64,000 bases of DNA from Legionella cardiaca (GTDB lineage: Bacteria > Pseudomonadota > Gammaproteobacteria > Legionellales > Legionellaceae), in contig NZ_CP119078.1 of NCBI RefSeq assembly GCF_029026145.1, forward strand, positions 1,673,036-1,737,035, given 5' to 3'. Made by a program: the position numbers and the translations under genes. The notes beneath the pieces are model-generated. The model searched no databases, was not told the DNA's origin, and saw only the letters and a list, made by a program, of their open reading frames with translations. Below, in pieces: positions 15,166 to 20,729 of the stretch (within the stretch, counting starts at the first letter, position 1; each line of letters begins with the position of its first letter).

Positions 15166-17116
15166 CATTAATTTTATTGTTAGTAATAACAGGGCCATCG
15201 TCTTCAAAAGAAATGTTTAATGCATTGGTACTAATCGCTTGAGCTGAATCACCATCTTTATCGGTTACCGTTTGTACCACATGAATAGCAGCAGCTAAGG
15301 ACAACGCATCATCATAAGCTGCGGCAGTATTACCATCAATTTGGTGTTCGAGGGTTGCTGCTTGGGTTACTGTAATTTCACCGGTAATACTATTAATGGT
15401 AATTGTAAAAGCCAAGGTACCATTACTTCCTACTCGCCCTTCATATTGAGTATCAGATACTTTATGAAGCAAAATTTCATCGAGCGGCGCAGACTGCCCT
15501 GTTAACCATAAACCAGTATGCGCTTCATCTGTTGCCGTTAAGTGATAATTTACGGAACCCGCTCCGTCAGCACCAAAAATGGGGGTTTCAAATAGTCCAG
15601 CAACTGTCGTTGCTGCTACTGTAGCGGGATTAATACCATCACTGCTAAGAGAGGATTCATCAAGGGTAATATCAGCCTGTATATTTTTAGCTTGTGCGAT
15701 AGGAGCATCATCAGCAAAATTAAAAGCCAACCCAATATTGATTGAGACGGTACTAGTATCTCCATCATTATCAGTTGCCTTTATAGTTAAAGTGATCAAA
15801 TCAGCAGCGGCTAAATGCATACTATCATTTGGATTAGTAGCATCATTGTGAACTATAGCTAGTTGTTGATCTAAGGTAAGTTTACCTTCTGCATTCAATG
15901 AGACTTTAAACGCTACAGGACCTTCATTAGCGTTTTCACGCCCAACACGACCTACTACACTTCCATCCTCAAGGAATAAATAGATTTTTTGTCCAGTTTG
16001 TGTATCAACAAGTCCAGAATCAATACCATTAGCTTTAATATCCAGGCGATAAGTAATAGAGTCACCGTTAGCAGGACCGTCGGTACCAAAATTTACGTTA
16101 AAAGCTGTTTGCACGTCAGTAGAAGCGTTATCCGAAAGAACACTTTCATCTACAGTCAAATTTAGATTTACAGGATTCGCATCCAGTCTTGGTCCATCGT
16201 CATGAATAGTTACAGTAAATTGATTAATGGCAACAGCTCCGTCATCTCTGGTCAAAGTCACTGTGATAGGAATGGTAATACTGTCATTAGAATCTGTAGA
16301 ATCAGAATGTTGGATAGGCTTAAGTTGTGTAAATTGATATTGTCGAGTATCGGAATTATAGGTTAGAGACCAACTGTTATCATTTGCAGTTAAAGTATAA
16401 GTAGCATCATCCCAGGTGGCGTCAGCTGCAGTAAAAGTTAATGATTGTATCTGTGACAAACCAGTATTGGACTGTAGAGATTCAGAGCCTACTTGCATGC
16501 CAAATGTTTCATCAAATGTCAGATTTGTAACTGCCAGTTCAACAGGTTCGGATGGAGATTGAGGTGGTTCTGGTATTGGTGGCTCTGGTACCGGTGGTTG
16601 AGGCTCAGATTGAGATATCGACTCGGTTTCAACTGATGTTAATCTTCTTTCAAATAGAGGAATGTATCTTTCAGCCCCCTCGCTTGAAAAGCTCCCACCT
16701 CTTGTATCATAACCTGCAGCAACATGACCAACACCAAAGTAGGGATCCAGAATAAAAGTATCACCTCCACTACCTAATGGCGTTTCTTCACCTGCCGCCG
16801 TGGCTTCTAACATGTTAAGCAAGGGAATAGGATCAATTCCATTAGCAACTGCTTGTTCAATCAGATTTTCAATGTCAGCTTGAGTGATAACACTTTTTAA
16901 GAGTGGTGAAATTCCATCCAACTTAAAGGGGTGCCCTACTTCAAGAGCGGTCCATCCCACACCTAAATGGTGTAAAATTGCCTCACCGCTTAATAGAATA
17001 AGCTGCTCACCGGGAACCACTTTAGCCCCATTTTTGGCGATTGAGCTCTGTCCATTTGGATGATTCTTAATTAAAAAACCATTTAAAGCATCTACTACGG
17101 GCAAAGATTTATTCAT
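1..17116 (-). CDS. rtxA: RtxA-like giant surface adhesin (LapA-type, N-terminal part; continues past left edge)
   Basis: The frame is open from an ATG at 17114-17116 to the left edge (over 5,700 codons) and no stop was seen, so the C-terminus and type I secretion signal lie outside. Residues 1 to about 105 look like the retention module of LapA/RtxA adhesins, which plugs the outer-membrane TolC-like pore. Residues 106-109 read T-A-A-G, the di-alanine site cut by the periplasmic protease LapG in this family. A Pro/Glu-rich linker follows at about 166-190, then unique Ig-like domains to about 650 carrying Asp-rich calcium-type motifs (ATDNDGDTST, VTDKDGDSA). The rest is a long array of 153-156-residue repeats, each with a TDGDGDT or TDRDGDT motif. 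Known: L. pneumophila RtxA mediates adherence and host entry. The repeats are visibly richer in G+C than the neighbouring genes. The product is secreted and surface-held. Family assignment is firm; the exact orthologue is inferred. Confidence 0.9.
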   Translation of the reverse strand, partial: MNKSLPVVDALNGFLIKNHPNGQSSIAKNGAKVVPGEQLILLSGEAILHHLGVGWTALEVGHPFKLDGISPLLKSVITQADIENLIEQAVANGIDPIPLLNMLEATAAGEETPLGSGGDTFILDPYFGVGHVAAGYDTRGGSFSSEGAERYIPLFERRLTSVETESISQSEPQPPVPEPPIPEPPQSPSEPVELAVTNLTFDETFGMQVGSESLQSNTGLSQIQSLTFTAADATWDDATYTLTANDNSWSLTYNSDTRQYQFTQLKPIQHSDSTDSNDSITIPITVTLTRDDGAVAINQFTVTIHDDGPRLDANPVNLNLTVDESVLSDNASTDVQTAFNVNFGTDGPANGDSITYRLDIKANGIDSGLVDTQTGQKIYLFLEDGSVVGRVGRENANEGPVAFKVSLNAEGKLTLDQQLAIVHNDATNPNDSMHLAAADLITLTIKATDNDGDTSTVSINIGLAFNFADDAPIAQAKNIQADITLDESSLSSDGINPATVAATTVAGLFETPIFGADGAGSVNYHLTATDEAHTGLWLTGQSAPLDEILLHKVSDTQYEGRVGSNGTLAFTITINSITGEITVTQAATLEHQIDGNTAAAYDDALSLAAAIHVVQTVTDKDGDSAQAISTNALNISFEDDGPVITNNKINVIVDEDGLAGGIAGGTGDVAGEAVTAAGSVTSLFQAGADAPLTYSLNTSTTALENQELSSGGVGLSYTVNGNTLTALAGNVAVFTLTLNSSTGAYSFNLLQPLDHAAGSNENDILINLGSMIKATDGDGDTVTANASGLVITINDDTPIASSAQVTATVDEDGLAGGIAGGTGDVAGEAVTAAGSVTSLFQAGADAPLTYSLNTSTTALENQELSSGGVGLSYTVNGNTLTALAGNVAVFTLTLNSSTGAYSFNLLQPLDHAAGSNENDILINLGSMIKATDGDGDTVTAALNGLVITVNDDTPIASSNTVSATVDEDGLAGGIAGGTGDVAGEAVTAAGSVTSLFQSGADAPLTYSLNTATTALENQELSSGGVGLSYTVNGNTLTALAGNVAVFTLTLNSSTGAYSFNLLQPLDHAAGSNENDILINLGSMIKATDGDGDTVTANASGLVITVNDDTPIASSAQVTATVDEDGLAGGIAGGTGDVAGEAVTASGSVTSLFQSGADAPLTYSLNGNTSALDNQELSSGGVGLSYTVNGNTLTALAGNVAVFTLTLNGSTGAYSFNLLQPLDHAAGSNENDILINLGSMIRATDGDGDTVTAALNGLVITVNDDTPVASSAQVTATVDEDGLAGGIAGGTGDVAGEAIAASGSVTSLFQAGADAPLTYSLNGNTSALAGLSSGGVALTYAVSGNTLTAKAGAVTVFTFTLDGSGNYSFNLLKALDHAPGNNENNLTLNLGSVITATDGDGDTVTANASGLVITINDDTPVASSAQVTATVDEDGLAGGIAGGTGDVAGEAIAASGSVTSLFQAGADAPLTYSLNTSTTALENQELSSGGVGLSYTVNGNTLTALAGNVAVFTLTLNSSTGAYSFNLLQPLDHAAGSNENDILINLGSMIKATDGDGDTVTAALNGLVITVNDDTPIASSAQVTATVDEDGLAGGIAGGTGDVAGEAIAASGSVTSLFQAGADAPLTYSLNGNTSALAGLSSGGVALTYAVSGNTLTAKAGAVTVFTFTLDGSGNYSFNLLKALDHAPGNNENNLTLNLGSVITATDRDGDTVTANASGLVITVNDDTPVASSNTVSATVDEDGLAGGIAGGTGDVAGEAIAASGSVTSLFQAGADAPLTYSLNTATTALENQELSSGGVGLSYTVSGNTLTALAGNVAVFTLTLNSSTGAYSFNLLQPLDHAAGSNENDILINLGSMIRATDGDGDTVTANASGLVITVNDDTPVASSAQVTATVDEDGLAGGIAGGTGDVAGEAVTAAGSVTSLFQAGADAPLTYSLNTSTTALENQELSSGGVGLSYTVNGNTLTALAGNVAVFTLTLNSSTGAYSFNLLQPLDHAAGSNENDILINLGSMIKATDGDGDTVTAALNGLVITVNDDTPIASSAQVTATVDEDGLAGGIAGGTGDVAGEAIAASGSVTSLFQAGADVPLTYSLNGNTSALAGLSSGGVALTYAVSGNTLTAKAGAVTVFTFTLDGSGNYSFNLLKALDHAPGNNENNLTLNLGSVITATDRDGDTVTANASGLVITVNDDTPIATNTSVIATVDEDGLPGGIAGGTGDVAGNAVTAVGSLASLFQAGADAPLTYSLNTSTTALENQELSSGGVGLSYTVNGNTLTALAGNVAVFTLTLNSSTGAYSFNLLQPLDHAAGSNENDILINLGSMIRATDGDGDTVTANASGLVITINDDTPVASSAQVTATVDEDGLAGGIAGGTGDVAGEAIAASGSVTSLFQAGADAPLTYSLNTSTTALENQELSSGGVGLSYTVNGNTLTALAGNVAVFTLTLNSSTGAYSFNLLQPLDHAAGSNENDILINLGSMIKATDGDGDTVTAALNGLVITVNDDTPIASSAQVTATVDEDGLAGGIAGGTGDVAGEAVAASGSVTSLFQAGADAPLTYSLNGNTSALAGLSSGGVALTYAVSGNTLTAKAGAVTVFTFTLDGSGNYSFNLLKALDHAPGNNENNLTLNLGSVITATDRDGDTVTANASGLVITVNDDTPIATNTSVIATVDEDGLPGGIAGGTGDVAGNAVTAVGSLASLFQAGADAPLTYSLNTATTALENQGLSSGGVGLSYTVSGNTLTALAGNMAVFILTLNSSGGTYSFNLLQPLDHAAGSNENNLSINLGSMIRATDRDGDTVTGALNGLVITVNDDTPIVINTSVTATVDEDGLAGGIAGGTGDVAGEATTVTGSLAILFQAGADAPLTYSLNGNTSALAGLSSGGVALTYTVSGNTLTAKAGAVTVFTFTLDGSGNYSFNLLKALDHAPGNNENNLTLNLGSVITATDRDGDTVTANANGLVITVNDDTPVASSNTVSATVDEDGLAGGIAGGTGDVAGNAITAAGSVTSLFQAGADAPLTYSLNGNTSALAGLSSGGVALTYAVSGNTLTAKAGAVTVFTFTLDGSGNYSFNLLKALDHAPGNNENNLTLNLGSVITATDRDGDTVTANASGLVITINDDTPIASSNTVSATVDEDGLAGGIAGGTGDVAGEAVTAAGSVTSLFQSGADAPLTYSLNTATTALENQGLSSGGVGLSYTVSGNTLTALAGNTAVFILTLNSSGTYSFNLLQPLDHAAGSNENDILINLGSMIRVTDGDGDTVTANASGLVITVNDDTPVASSAQVTATVDEDGLAGGIAGGTGDVAGEAIAASGSVTSLFQSGADAPLTYSLNGNTSALAGLSSGGVALTYTVSGNTLTAKAGAVTVFTFTLDGSGNYSFNLLKALDHAPGNNENNLTLNLGSVITATDRDGDTVTANANGLVITVNDDTPVASSNTVSATVDEDGLAGGIAGGTGDVAGEAIAASGSVTSLFQSGADAPLTYSLNTATTALENQELSSGGVGLSYTVNGNTLTALAGNVAVFTLTLNGSTGAYSFNLLQPLDHAAGSNENDILINLGSMIRATDGDGDTVTAALNGLVITVNDDTPIASSNTVSATVDEDGLAGGIAGGTGDVAGEAITASGSVTSLFQAGADAPLTYSLNTSTTALENQELSSGGVGLSYTVNGNTLTALAGNVAVFTLTLNGSTGAYSFNLLQPLDHAAGSNENDILINLGSMIRATDGDGDTVTAALNGLVITVNDDTPVASSAQVTATVDEDGLTGGIAGGTGDVAGEAIAASGSVTSLFQAGADAPLTYSLNGNTSALAGLSSGGVALTYAVSGNTLTAKAGAVTVFTFTLDGSGNYSFNLLKALDHAPGNNENNLTLNLGSVITATDRDGDTVTANASGLVITVNDDTPIATNTSVIATVDEDGLPGGIAGGTGDVAGNAVTAVGSLASLFQAGADAPLTYSLNTATTALENQGLSSGGVGLSYTVSGNTLTALAGNTAVFILTLNSSGTYSFNLLQPLDHAAGSNENNLSINLGSMIRATDRDGDMVTGALNGLVITVNDDTPIVINTSVTATVDEDGLAGGIAGGTGDVAGEATTVTGSLAILFQAGADAPLTYSLNGNTSALAGLSSGGVALTYTVSGNTLTAKAGAVTVFTFTLDGSGNYSFNLLKALDHAPGNNENNLTLNLGSVITATDRDGDTVTANANGLVITVNDDTPVASSNTVSATVDEDGLAGGISGGTGDVAGNAITAAGSVTSLFQAGADAPLTYSLNGNTSALAGLSSGGVALTYAVSGNTLTAKAGAVTVFTFTLDGSGNYSFNLLKALDHAPGNNENNLTLNLGSVITATDRDGDTVTANASGLVITINDDTPIASSNTVSATVDEDGLAGGIAGGTGDVAGEAVTAAGSVTSLFQSGADAPLTYSLNTSTTALENQELSSGGVGLSYTVNGNTLTALAGNVAVFTLTLNSSTGAYSFNLLQPLDHAAGSNENDILINLGSMIRVTDGDGDTVTANASGLVITVNDDTPVASSNTVSATVDEDGLAGGIAGGTGDVAGEAITASGSVTSLFQSGADAPLTYSLNGNTSALAGLSSGGVALTYAVSGNTLTAKAGSVTVFTFTLDGSGNYSFNLLKALDHAPGNNENNLTLNLGSVITATDGDGDTVTAALNGLVITVNDDTPIASSNTVSATVDEDGLAGGIAGGTGDVAGEAITASGSVTSLFQSGADAPLTYSLNGNTSALAGLSSGGVALTYAVSGNTLTAKAGSVTVFTFTLDGSGNYSFNLLKALDHAPGNNENNLTLNLGSVITATDGDGDTVTAALNGLVITVNDDTPIASSNTVSATVDEDGLAGGIAGGTGDVAGEAIAASGSVTSLFQAGADAPLAYSLNTATTALENQELSSGGVGLSYTVNGNTLTALAGNVAVFTLTLNGSTGAYSFNLLQPLDHAAGSNENDILINLGSMIRATDGDGDTVTAALNGLVITVNDDTPVASSAQVTATVDEDGLTGGIAGGTGDVAGEAIAASGSVTSLFQAGADAPLTYSLNGNTSALAGLSSGGVALTYAVSGNTLTAKAGAVTVFTFTLDGSGNYSFNLLKALDHAPGNNENNLTLNLGSVITATDRDGDTVTANASGLVITVNDDTPIATNTSVIATVDEDGLPGGIAGGTGDVAGNAVTAVGSLASLFQAGADAPLTYSLNTATTALENQGLSSGGVGLSYTVSGNTLTALAGNMAVFILTLNSSGTYSFNLLQPLDHAAGSNENNLSINLGSMIRATDRDGDMVTGALNGLVITVNDDTPIVINTSVTATVDEDGLAGGIAGGTGDVAGEATTVTGSLAILFQAGADAPLTYSLNGNTSALAGLSSGGVALTYTVSGNTLTAKAGAVTVFTFTLDGSGNYSFNLLKALDHAPGNNENNLTLNLGSVITATDRDGDTVTANANGLVITVNDDTPVASSNTVSATVDEDGLAGGISGGTGDVAGNAITAAGSVTSLFQAGADAPLTYSLNGNTSALAGLSSGGVALTYAVSGNTLTAKAGAVTVFTFTLDGSGNYSFNLLKALDHAPGNNENNLTLNLGSVITATDGDGDTVTANASGLVITVNDDTPVASSNTVSATVDEDGLAGGIAGGTGDVAGEAVTAAGSVTSLFQSGADAPLTYSLNTDVSALQSQGLSSGGIGLSYTISGSTLTATAGIGGAAVFTLTLDNNTGAYSFNLLKPLDHAPGN
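16790..16801 (-). other. Codons for T-A-A-G, putative LapG cleavage site of the adhesin
   Basis: Codons 106-109 of the adhesin read Thr-Ala-Ala-Gly, following a helical stretch (LLNMLEA) and preceding an acidic/Gly stretch. In Pseudomonas LapA the same motif at nearly the same distance from the N-terminus is cut between the alanines by LapG, which frees the adhesin from the cell surface. The position and motif are seen; cleavage is inferred. Confidence 0.8.
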
Positions 17117-17599
17117 ATCAATCTCGCAATTTCAATCTAAAACCTGTATTCCAATAATTTATCCCTACCTATTGCCCTGCTTTAATGACAAAACACCACT
17201 TGTTTAATACTTTAATTTCAACAAGAGAATCATTAGCGTTTTGGACATCCTTATAAATTCACTAGAGATTTACGATATATAACCCTATCTGTATAAATAT
17301 AGTACACAATAGGTCTTCATAAATGATTGAATACCTTTTTTTGCAAATTCTTTACCAAAATTTTATTAACTAAATCAAACTCAATTTCCGTTTCCCGAAA
17401 GTATTTTTAATTTATTTTGGATATGGTTTATTAAATATAGACAAGATTAAATCAAAAAATTTTTACAATTTATGAAATAACGTATATTAATCGAGATTTC
17501 ATACACCTAACGCTTAAATTTTTAGGTAATCACTGAACAGACAAATTTCCGTTTCCTGTGCTAAGTTATGAAATAGGAATAATAAAGGAAAATTCCATT
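17117..17599. other. AT-rich divergent intergenic region upstream of the adhesin
   Basis: This 483-bp region lies between the divergent adhesin and small secreted-protein genes and must hold both promoters. I could not assign convincing -35/-10 pairs. A 13-bp direct repeat, AATTTCCGTTTCC, occurs at 17383-17395 and 17544-17556, so it could be a regulator site. No other structure was seen. Confidence 0.5.
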
Positions 17600-17821
17600 A
17601 TGAAATTTATTCTAGGCCTATTGTTAGGACTATTTTTACTTCCCATTCATGCGACGGAACCATCCGAAGAGGCAATAAAGTCGCAACAAACTGATCAGGA
17701 GCTGTGTGTACAGCAACGGGCAAAACAATGCATCAGCACCTGCGAAAATGCAGATGATACAAACTGTATCCAAATGTGTGACACAACTGCAAAAAATGAA
17801 TGCCGCTACGCTGGTGAATAA
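17600..17821 (+). CDS. Small secreted Cys-rich protein (73 aa), unknown function
   Basis: The best start is the ATG at 17600, preceded by AAGGA at 17585-17589; an upstream in-frame ATG at 17558 lacks a ribosome site and would add residues ahead of the signal peptide. The product opens with a clean signal peptide (Lys, then a Leu/Gly-rich core, then HAT). The mature part is short, polar and has six cysteines (C, CxxxC, CxxxC, C), suggesting disulfide bonds in the periplasm or outside. It diverges from the adhesin gene. I do not recognise the family. Confidence 0.7.
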   Translation: MKFILGLLLGLFLLPIHATEPSEEAIKSQQTDQELCVQQRAKQCISTCENADDTNCIQMCDTTAKNECRYAGE

Positions 17822-17856
17822 TAGTTTTTACACAAGAAGGATTATTGAGCCTTTAT

Positions 17857-19398
17857 TTAAGTAACTAGGTAATTTAATGATAGTTCATTTAATTTGGGTG
17901 GGCTAATTGCAGATTCTTCTGCACGAAATAATCTATAAATGTCATGAGTTATCTGATTTTTATTATCTGTCTGTAAATATTTTTGATAAGTTTCGATAAA
18001 TCGATGCCCTATATAAGCAATAGTTAAAACACAAGCTATAGGCCAGGAAATTGCGGCGGCAGTAATAATAAAAGCGGTAGCTGTAGTATTGTAGATTAGT
18101 GTCTTCCAATAATCGCTATGAGCTTGAGCGCACTCCTCCGTCAATTCTTTCAACAGATCGTGGTGATGTTTATCATCCAATATTTTGCCATTTGCAGTTT
18201 CACGCTTAACAGCGATACTAGCCTGTTTATATTTTTTATATTCTTCACAACTATTGTATAGAGCGTTACCCAGCATGCTTGCAGAAGCTAGACAAGCCAA
18301 AGCAAGAGGACCAGACAGTAGCAATGAAGCTGCATAAGCAAGCACTAACAAATTTGCCGCTACAATATTAATTACATAATAGGCGCATTGTACCTCCCGT
18401 TCATCTTGTAAAATATCCAGCTGTCGGTCAATGACTGCCCATTCAAGAGGAGATGCTAAATTATTTTTTTGTAACAATAATTCGTTAATATGTTGTTCAT
18501 ATTGCCTGTTTTCATATAGCCAACGTATGATGAAAAGAGCCACATCAACACCCAAAAAAGTCAAATTTAGTTGGGCGACAGTTAAAGATGTTAAATTAAA
18601 AAATTTATTATAGTTACTCAACAAACTTACGGTTCCCCAAATCATGTCATTAGTCATAATGTAAGCGCGTTTCTCAAGTTCCTGTACAAGTACCTTTTTA
18701 CTGGATAGCTTTTTGTTCATTGCAGCTTGAACGACATGTTTGAGAATTGTAAAAAAATTAATCATAAAACGAACCGCATATAATCCAACTCCTAAGGCAC
18801 GTAAAATATCTTGCGGCTGTTCCAATACCTTGATCAAATCATCAGGAGTGTAATAAAGACCGATTTTTTCATTATATTCCTTAATAAAATCATAAAAACC
18901 ATTTTCTCGAAAATAGATAATAAGATAATTTGCAAATGTTCGGCTGTAATTCCAATAAGAACGATTAGTAATTAAAGCTGAAACTTGGCCTCTGATTTTA
19001 GATGAACTCTTAATGGAGGGAGGTTTGGGAAGATGATTTTTTATTTCATCCAGTAAGAAAGAAGAGAATTTCCTTGGCGATTCTTCTATTTCTTTTAAGA
19101 TATTTTTTGTAAAGAAATTTTCGATTTCTTTTTTCTTTTCTAATAGTTTGTTTAATTCTTCAGTAACGTAATCACACTGATAATATTGAATTAACAAATC
19201 GCATAACTTATTAATATATAAAGCAATTTCGCTATCTTTTTTCAAGTAATGCCTATTTGAGATAAATAGTTGATACAGCGATAGGAATTCTGAATTAATT
19301 AAGCTCAAATTAAAGTCATCTTCCTTAAAAGAAATATTCTCTAACTTGTTGGCTGATTTATTGAAAAAACTGTGTTTTGTGAGGCTAATTTTCGACAT
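17857..19398 (-). CDS. Multi-spanning membrane protein of unknown function (513 aa)
   Basis: The first about 200 residues are polar and helical. Hydrophobic stretches follow at about 205-230, 270-295, 335-380 (a long Ala/Leu hairpin) and 435-465, with Lys/Glu-rich helices between them and a polar tail of about 45 residues. There is no signal peptide and no recognised enzyme motif. It is convergent with the preceding small secreted-protein gene (35 bp between the ends). A long soluble N-terminus, paired membrane hairpins and no sequence family that I recognise are common among Legionella-specific proteins, some of them Dot/Icm substrates; that is inference only. Confidence 0.7.
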   Translation of the reverse strand: MSKISLTKHSFFNKSANKLENISFKEDDFNLSLINSEFLSLYQLFISNRHYLKKDSEIALYINKLCDLLIQYYQCDYVTEELNKLLEKKKEIENFFTKNILKEIEESPRKFSSFLLDEIKNHLPKPPSIKSSSKIRGQVSALITNRSYWNYSRTFANYLIIYFRENGFYDFIKEYNEKIGLYYTPDDLIKVLEQPQDILRALGVGLYAVRFMINFFTILKHVVQAAMNKKLSSKKVLVQELEKRAYIMTNDMIWGTVSLLSNYNKFFNLTSLTVAQLNLTFLGVDVALFIIRWLYENRQYEQHINELLLQKNNLASPLEWAVIDRQLDILQDEREVQCAYYVINIVAANLLVLAYAASLLLSGPLALACLASASMLGNALYNSCEEYKKYKQASIAVKRETANGKILDDKHHHDLLKELTEECAQAHSDYWKTLIYNTTATAFIITAAAISWPIACVLTIAYIGHRFIETYQKYLQTDNKNQITHDIYRLFRAEESAISPPKLNELSLNYLVT

Positions 19399-19750
19399 AT
19401 AATTTATTTCACTTAGACGAATAATCGCTCTCTTCTTTCTTTTTATAGCATAAAAGCATTTGCAATAACTACCGGTAGGTTATGAGAGTGAATATTAACC
19501 AATTAAATTTGCACAGTAAATTCAAATAACAGCTAAATTGTACGCAATAGATCAATTTTGACTTAATTGTATCTGAAGAGATTTTTTAGCATAAGTAATC
19601 TATTCCTGACATAATCTCTTGGAAAAATAACCCTACACACAGTTCTTAATCAATACCTTTTTTTACCTCTTGTTCAAAAAATCGTTGACTCATTTCATTT
19701 TGAAAACGAAGATTAACCTTTTTTAGATTTTAATACTTGGGAGTGAACTA
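19399..19750. other. Intergenic region, divergent promoters presumed
   Basis: This 352-bp AT-rich gap lies between a minus-strand and a plus-strand gene. It contains no open frame with a ribosome site. GGGAGTG at 19739-19745 serves as the ribosome binding site of the gene starting at 19751. No palindrome or repeat was seen. Confidence 0.4.
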
Positions 19751-20245
19751 ATGGCTTCAAAATTAATAGATTTAGCGAAGATTGATTATAGCTTTATTTT
19801 AAAATGTATGGAGGCCTTAGCTGCGGCTGCAGTAATAGCCTTAGGAGCTATTGCAACAACAACGACTACTCTAGCTCCTGCCCTAACAACCGGAGCGGTC
19901 GTAGCCACTACAGCTGCTCCAGTGTTACCTATCGCTGCACTTTTACTATTTATTGGTGCTATTTGTGTACTACCTTTCTGTTTTGGTAATTCGTGTACAA
20001 GATCGTCCTACTATACAAGCAATTATCGCCCCGCTTATCAACCCTATTTTTTTGGTACATCCAATCATATTGATGTTCATACAGGTGGACATCACCATGG
20101 TCACGATGGTGGATATACTGGCGGACATCATCATAGTCATGACGGTGGATATACTGGTGGACATCATCATGGTCATGACGGTGGATATACTGGCGGACAT
20201 CATCATGGTCATGATAGCGGTGGATTTTCTCACGGCCATCATTAA
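19751..20245 (+). CDS. Membrane-anchored His/Gly-rich repeat protein (164 aa), probable metal binder
   Basis: Residues about 18-75 are very hydrophobic (Ala/Thr/Val-rich, ending FCFGNSC), forming one or two membrane spans. After a Tyr-rich linker, residues 112-159 are four tandem 12-residue units of the form GGHHHGHDGGYT, and the protein ends SHGHH. Clusters of this kind bind Ni, Zn or Cu in histidine-rich chaperone or storage proteins. No transporter or enzyme domain is present, and no metal-transport gene is adjacent, so the role (metal sequestration at the envelope) is inferred from composition. The start has a good ribosome site. Confidence 0.75.
   Translation: MASKLIDLAKIDYSFILKCMEALAAAAVIALGAIATTTTTLAPALTTGAVVATTAAPVLPIAALLLFIGAICVLPFCFGNSCTRSSYYTSNYRPAYQPYFFGTSNHIDVHTGGHHHGHDGGYTGGHHHSHDGGYTGGHHHGHDGGYTGGHHHGHDSGGFSHGHH
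20084..20227 (+). repeat. Four 36-bp tandem repeats encoding the His-rich units
   Basis: Four consecutive in-frame 36-bp units differ at a few positions, mostly synonymous (HHHGHD, HHHSHD, HHHGHD, HHHGHD). The last unit degenerates to GGHHHGHDSGGF. Repeat number may vary between strains. Confidence 0.9.
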
Positions 20246-20419
20246 TATTAGCTTGTAAATCACAATCACATGTATGTCCCTATTCTATCTAATCTATTCA
20301 TTATTAGGGACATTTTTTTCTTGTATCATCATTCTGAAATGCAGGTTAAATTTTAAGCAAAATAAAAATTAAACTCTATACTTAGTGTGTGGTAAAAAAA
20401 TAACTCTATGGAGATTGTC

Positions 20420-20659
20420 ATGAAGACACATTCTATAAGCATTTCAAGATTAATAGCCCCTCTAGTTATTGGTGGACTTTTAACTTTTGGAATATGTTAT
20501 TCATCCATTACAAATGCCGCTCAGGGCTGCGGATTCGGATATCATATGACTGCTTTTGGTAGATGTGTACCTAACCACCCTGGTCCTAATGCAACCCCTG
20601 CACCGGGTCGCCCAGACTGTTGGTATAATGGAGCTGGTCAATTACGTTGCTGGAGATAA
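20420..20659 (+). CDS. Small secreted GCG/CxPN-type protein (79 aa)
   Basis: I chose the ATG at 20420 because GGAG at 20410-20413 lies 6 bases upstream; the in-frame ATG at 20408 overlaps that ribosome site. A signal peptide ends near ITNAA. The mature protein begins GCGFGYH, continues FGRCVPN, and is Gly/Pro-rich with two more cysteines (DCWYN, RCWR). The GCG...CxPN pattern recalls the short exported proteins annotated as GCG_CRPN prefix domain (from memory), here without the usual repeats. Function unknown. Confidence 0.7.
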   Translation: MKTHSISISRLIAPLVIGGLLTFGICYSSITNAAQGCGFGYHMTAFGRCVPNHPGPNATPAPGRPDCWYNGAGQLRCWR

Positions 20660-20663
20660 TTGT

Positions 20664-20704
20664 TTGCCTAGCGTCATCGATATAAAACCGTTGACGCTAG
20701 GCAA
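20664..20704. terminator. Perfect 13-bp inverted repeat between convergent genes, possible bidirectional terminator
   Basis: TTGCCTAGCGTCA at 20664-20676 pairs perfectly with 20692-20704 around a 15-base loop. It lies directly after the GCG-type gene and before the 3' end of the permease gene, where a bidirectional terminator is expected. There is no U-tract on either side, so it may instead be an mRNA 3'-end stabiliser. Confidence 0.5.
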
Positions 20705-20729
20705 TATGCTCATGCTAATAGAAATAATC

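Noticed and set aside
19970..20269. Minus-strand frame rich in Met/Ser/Thr opposite the His-repeat gene
   Set aside because: Low-complexity mirror of the CAT/GGH repeats with no ribosome site; the plus frame has a signal-like start and the structured repeat.
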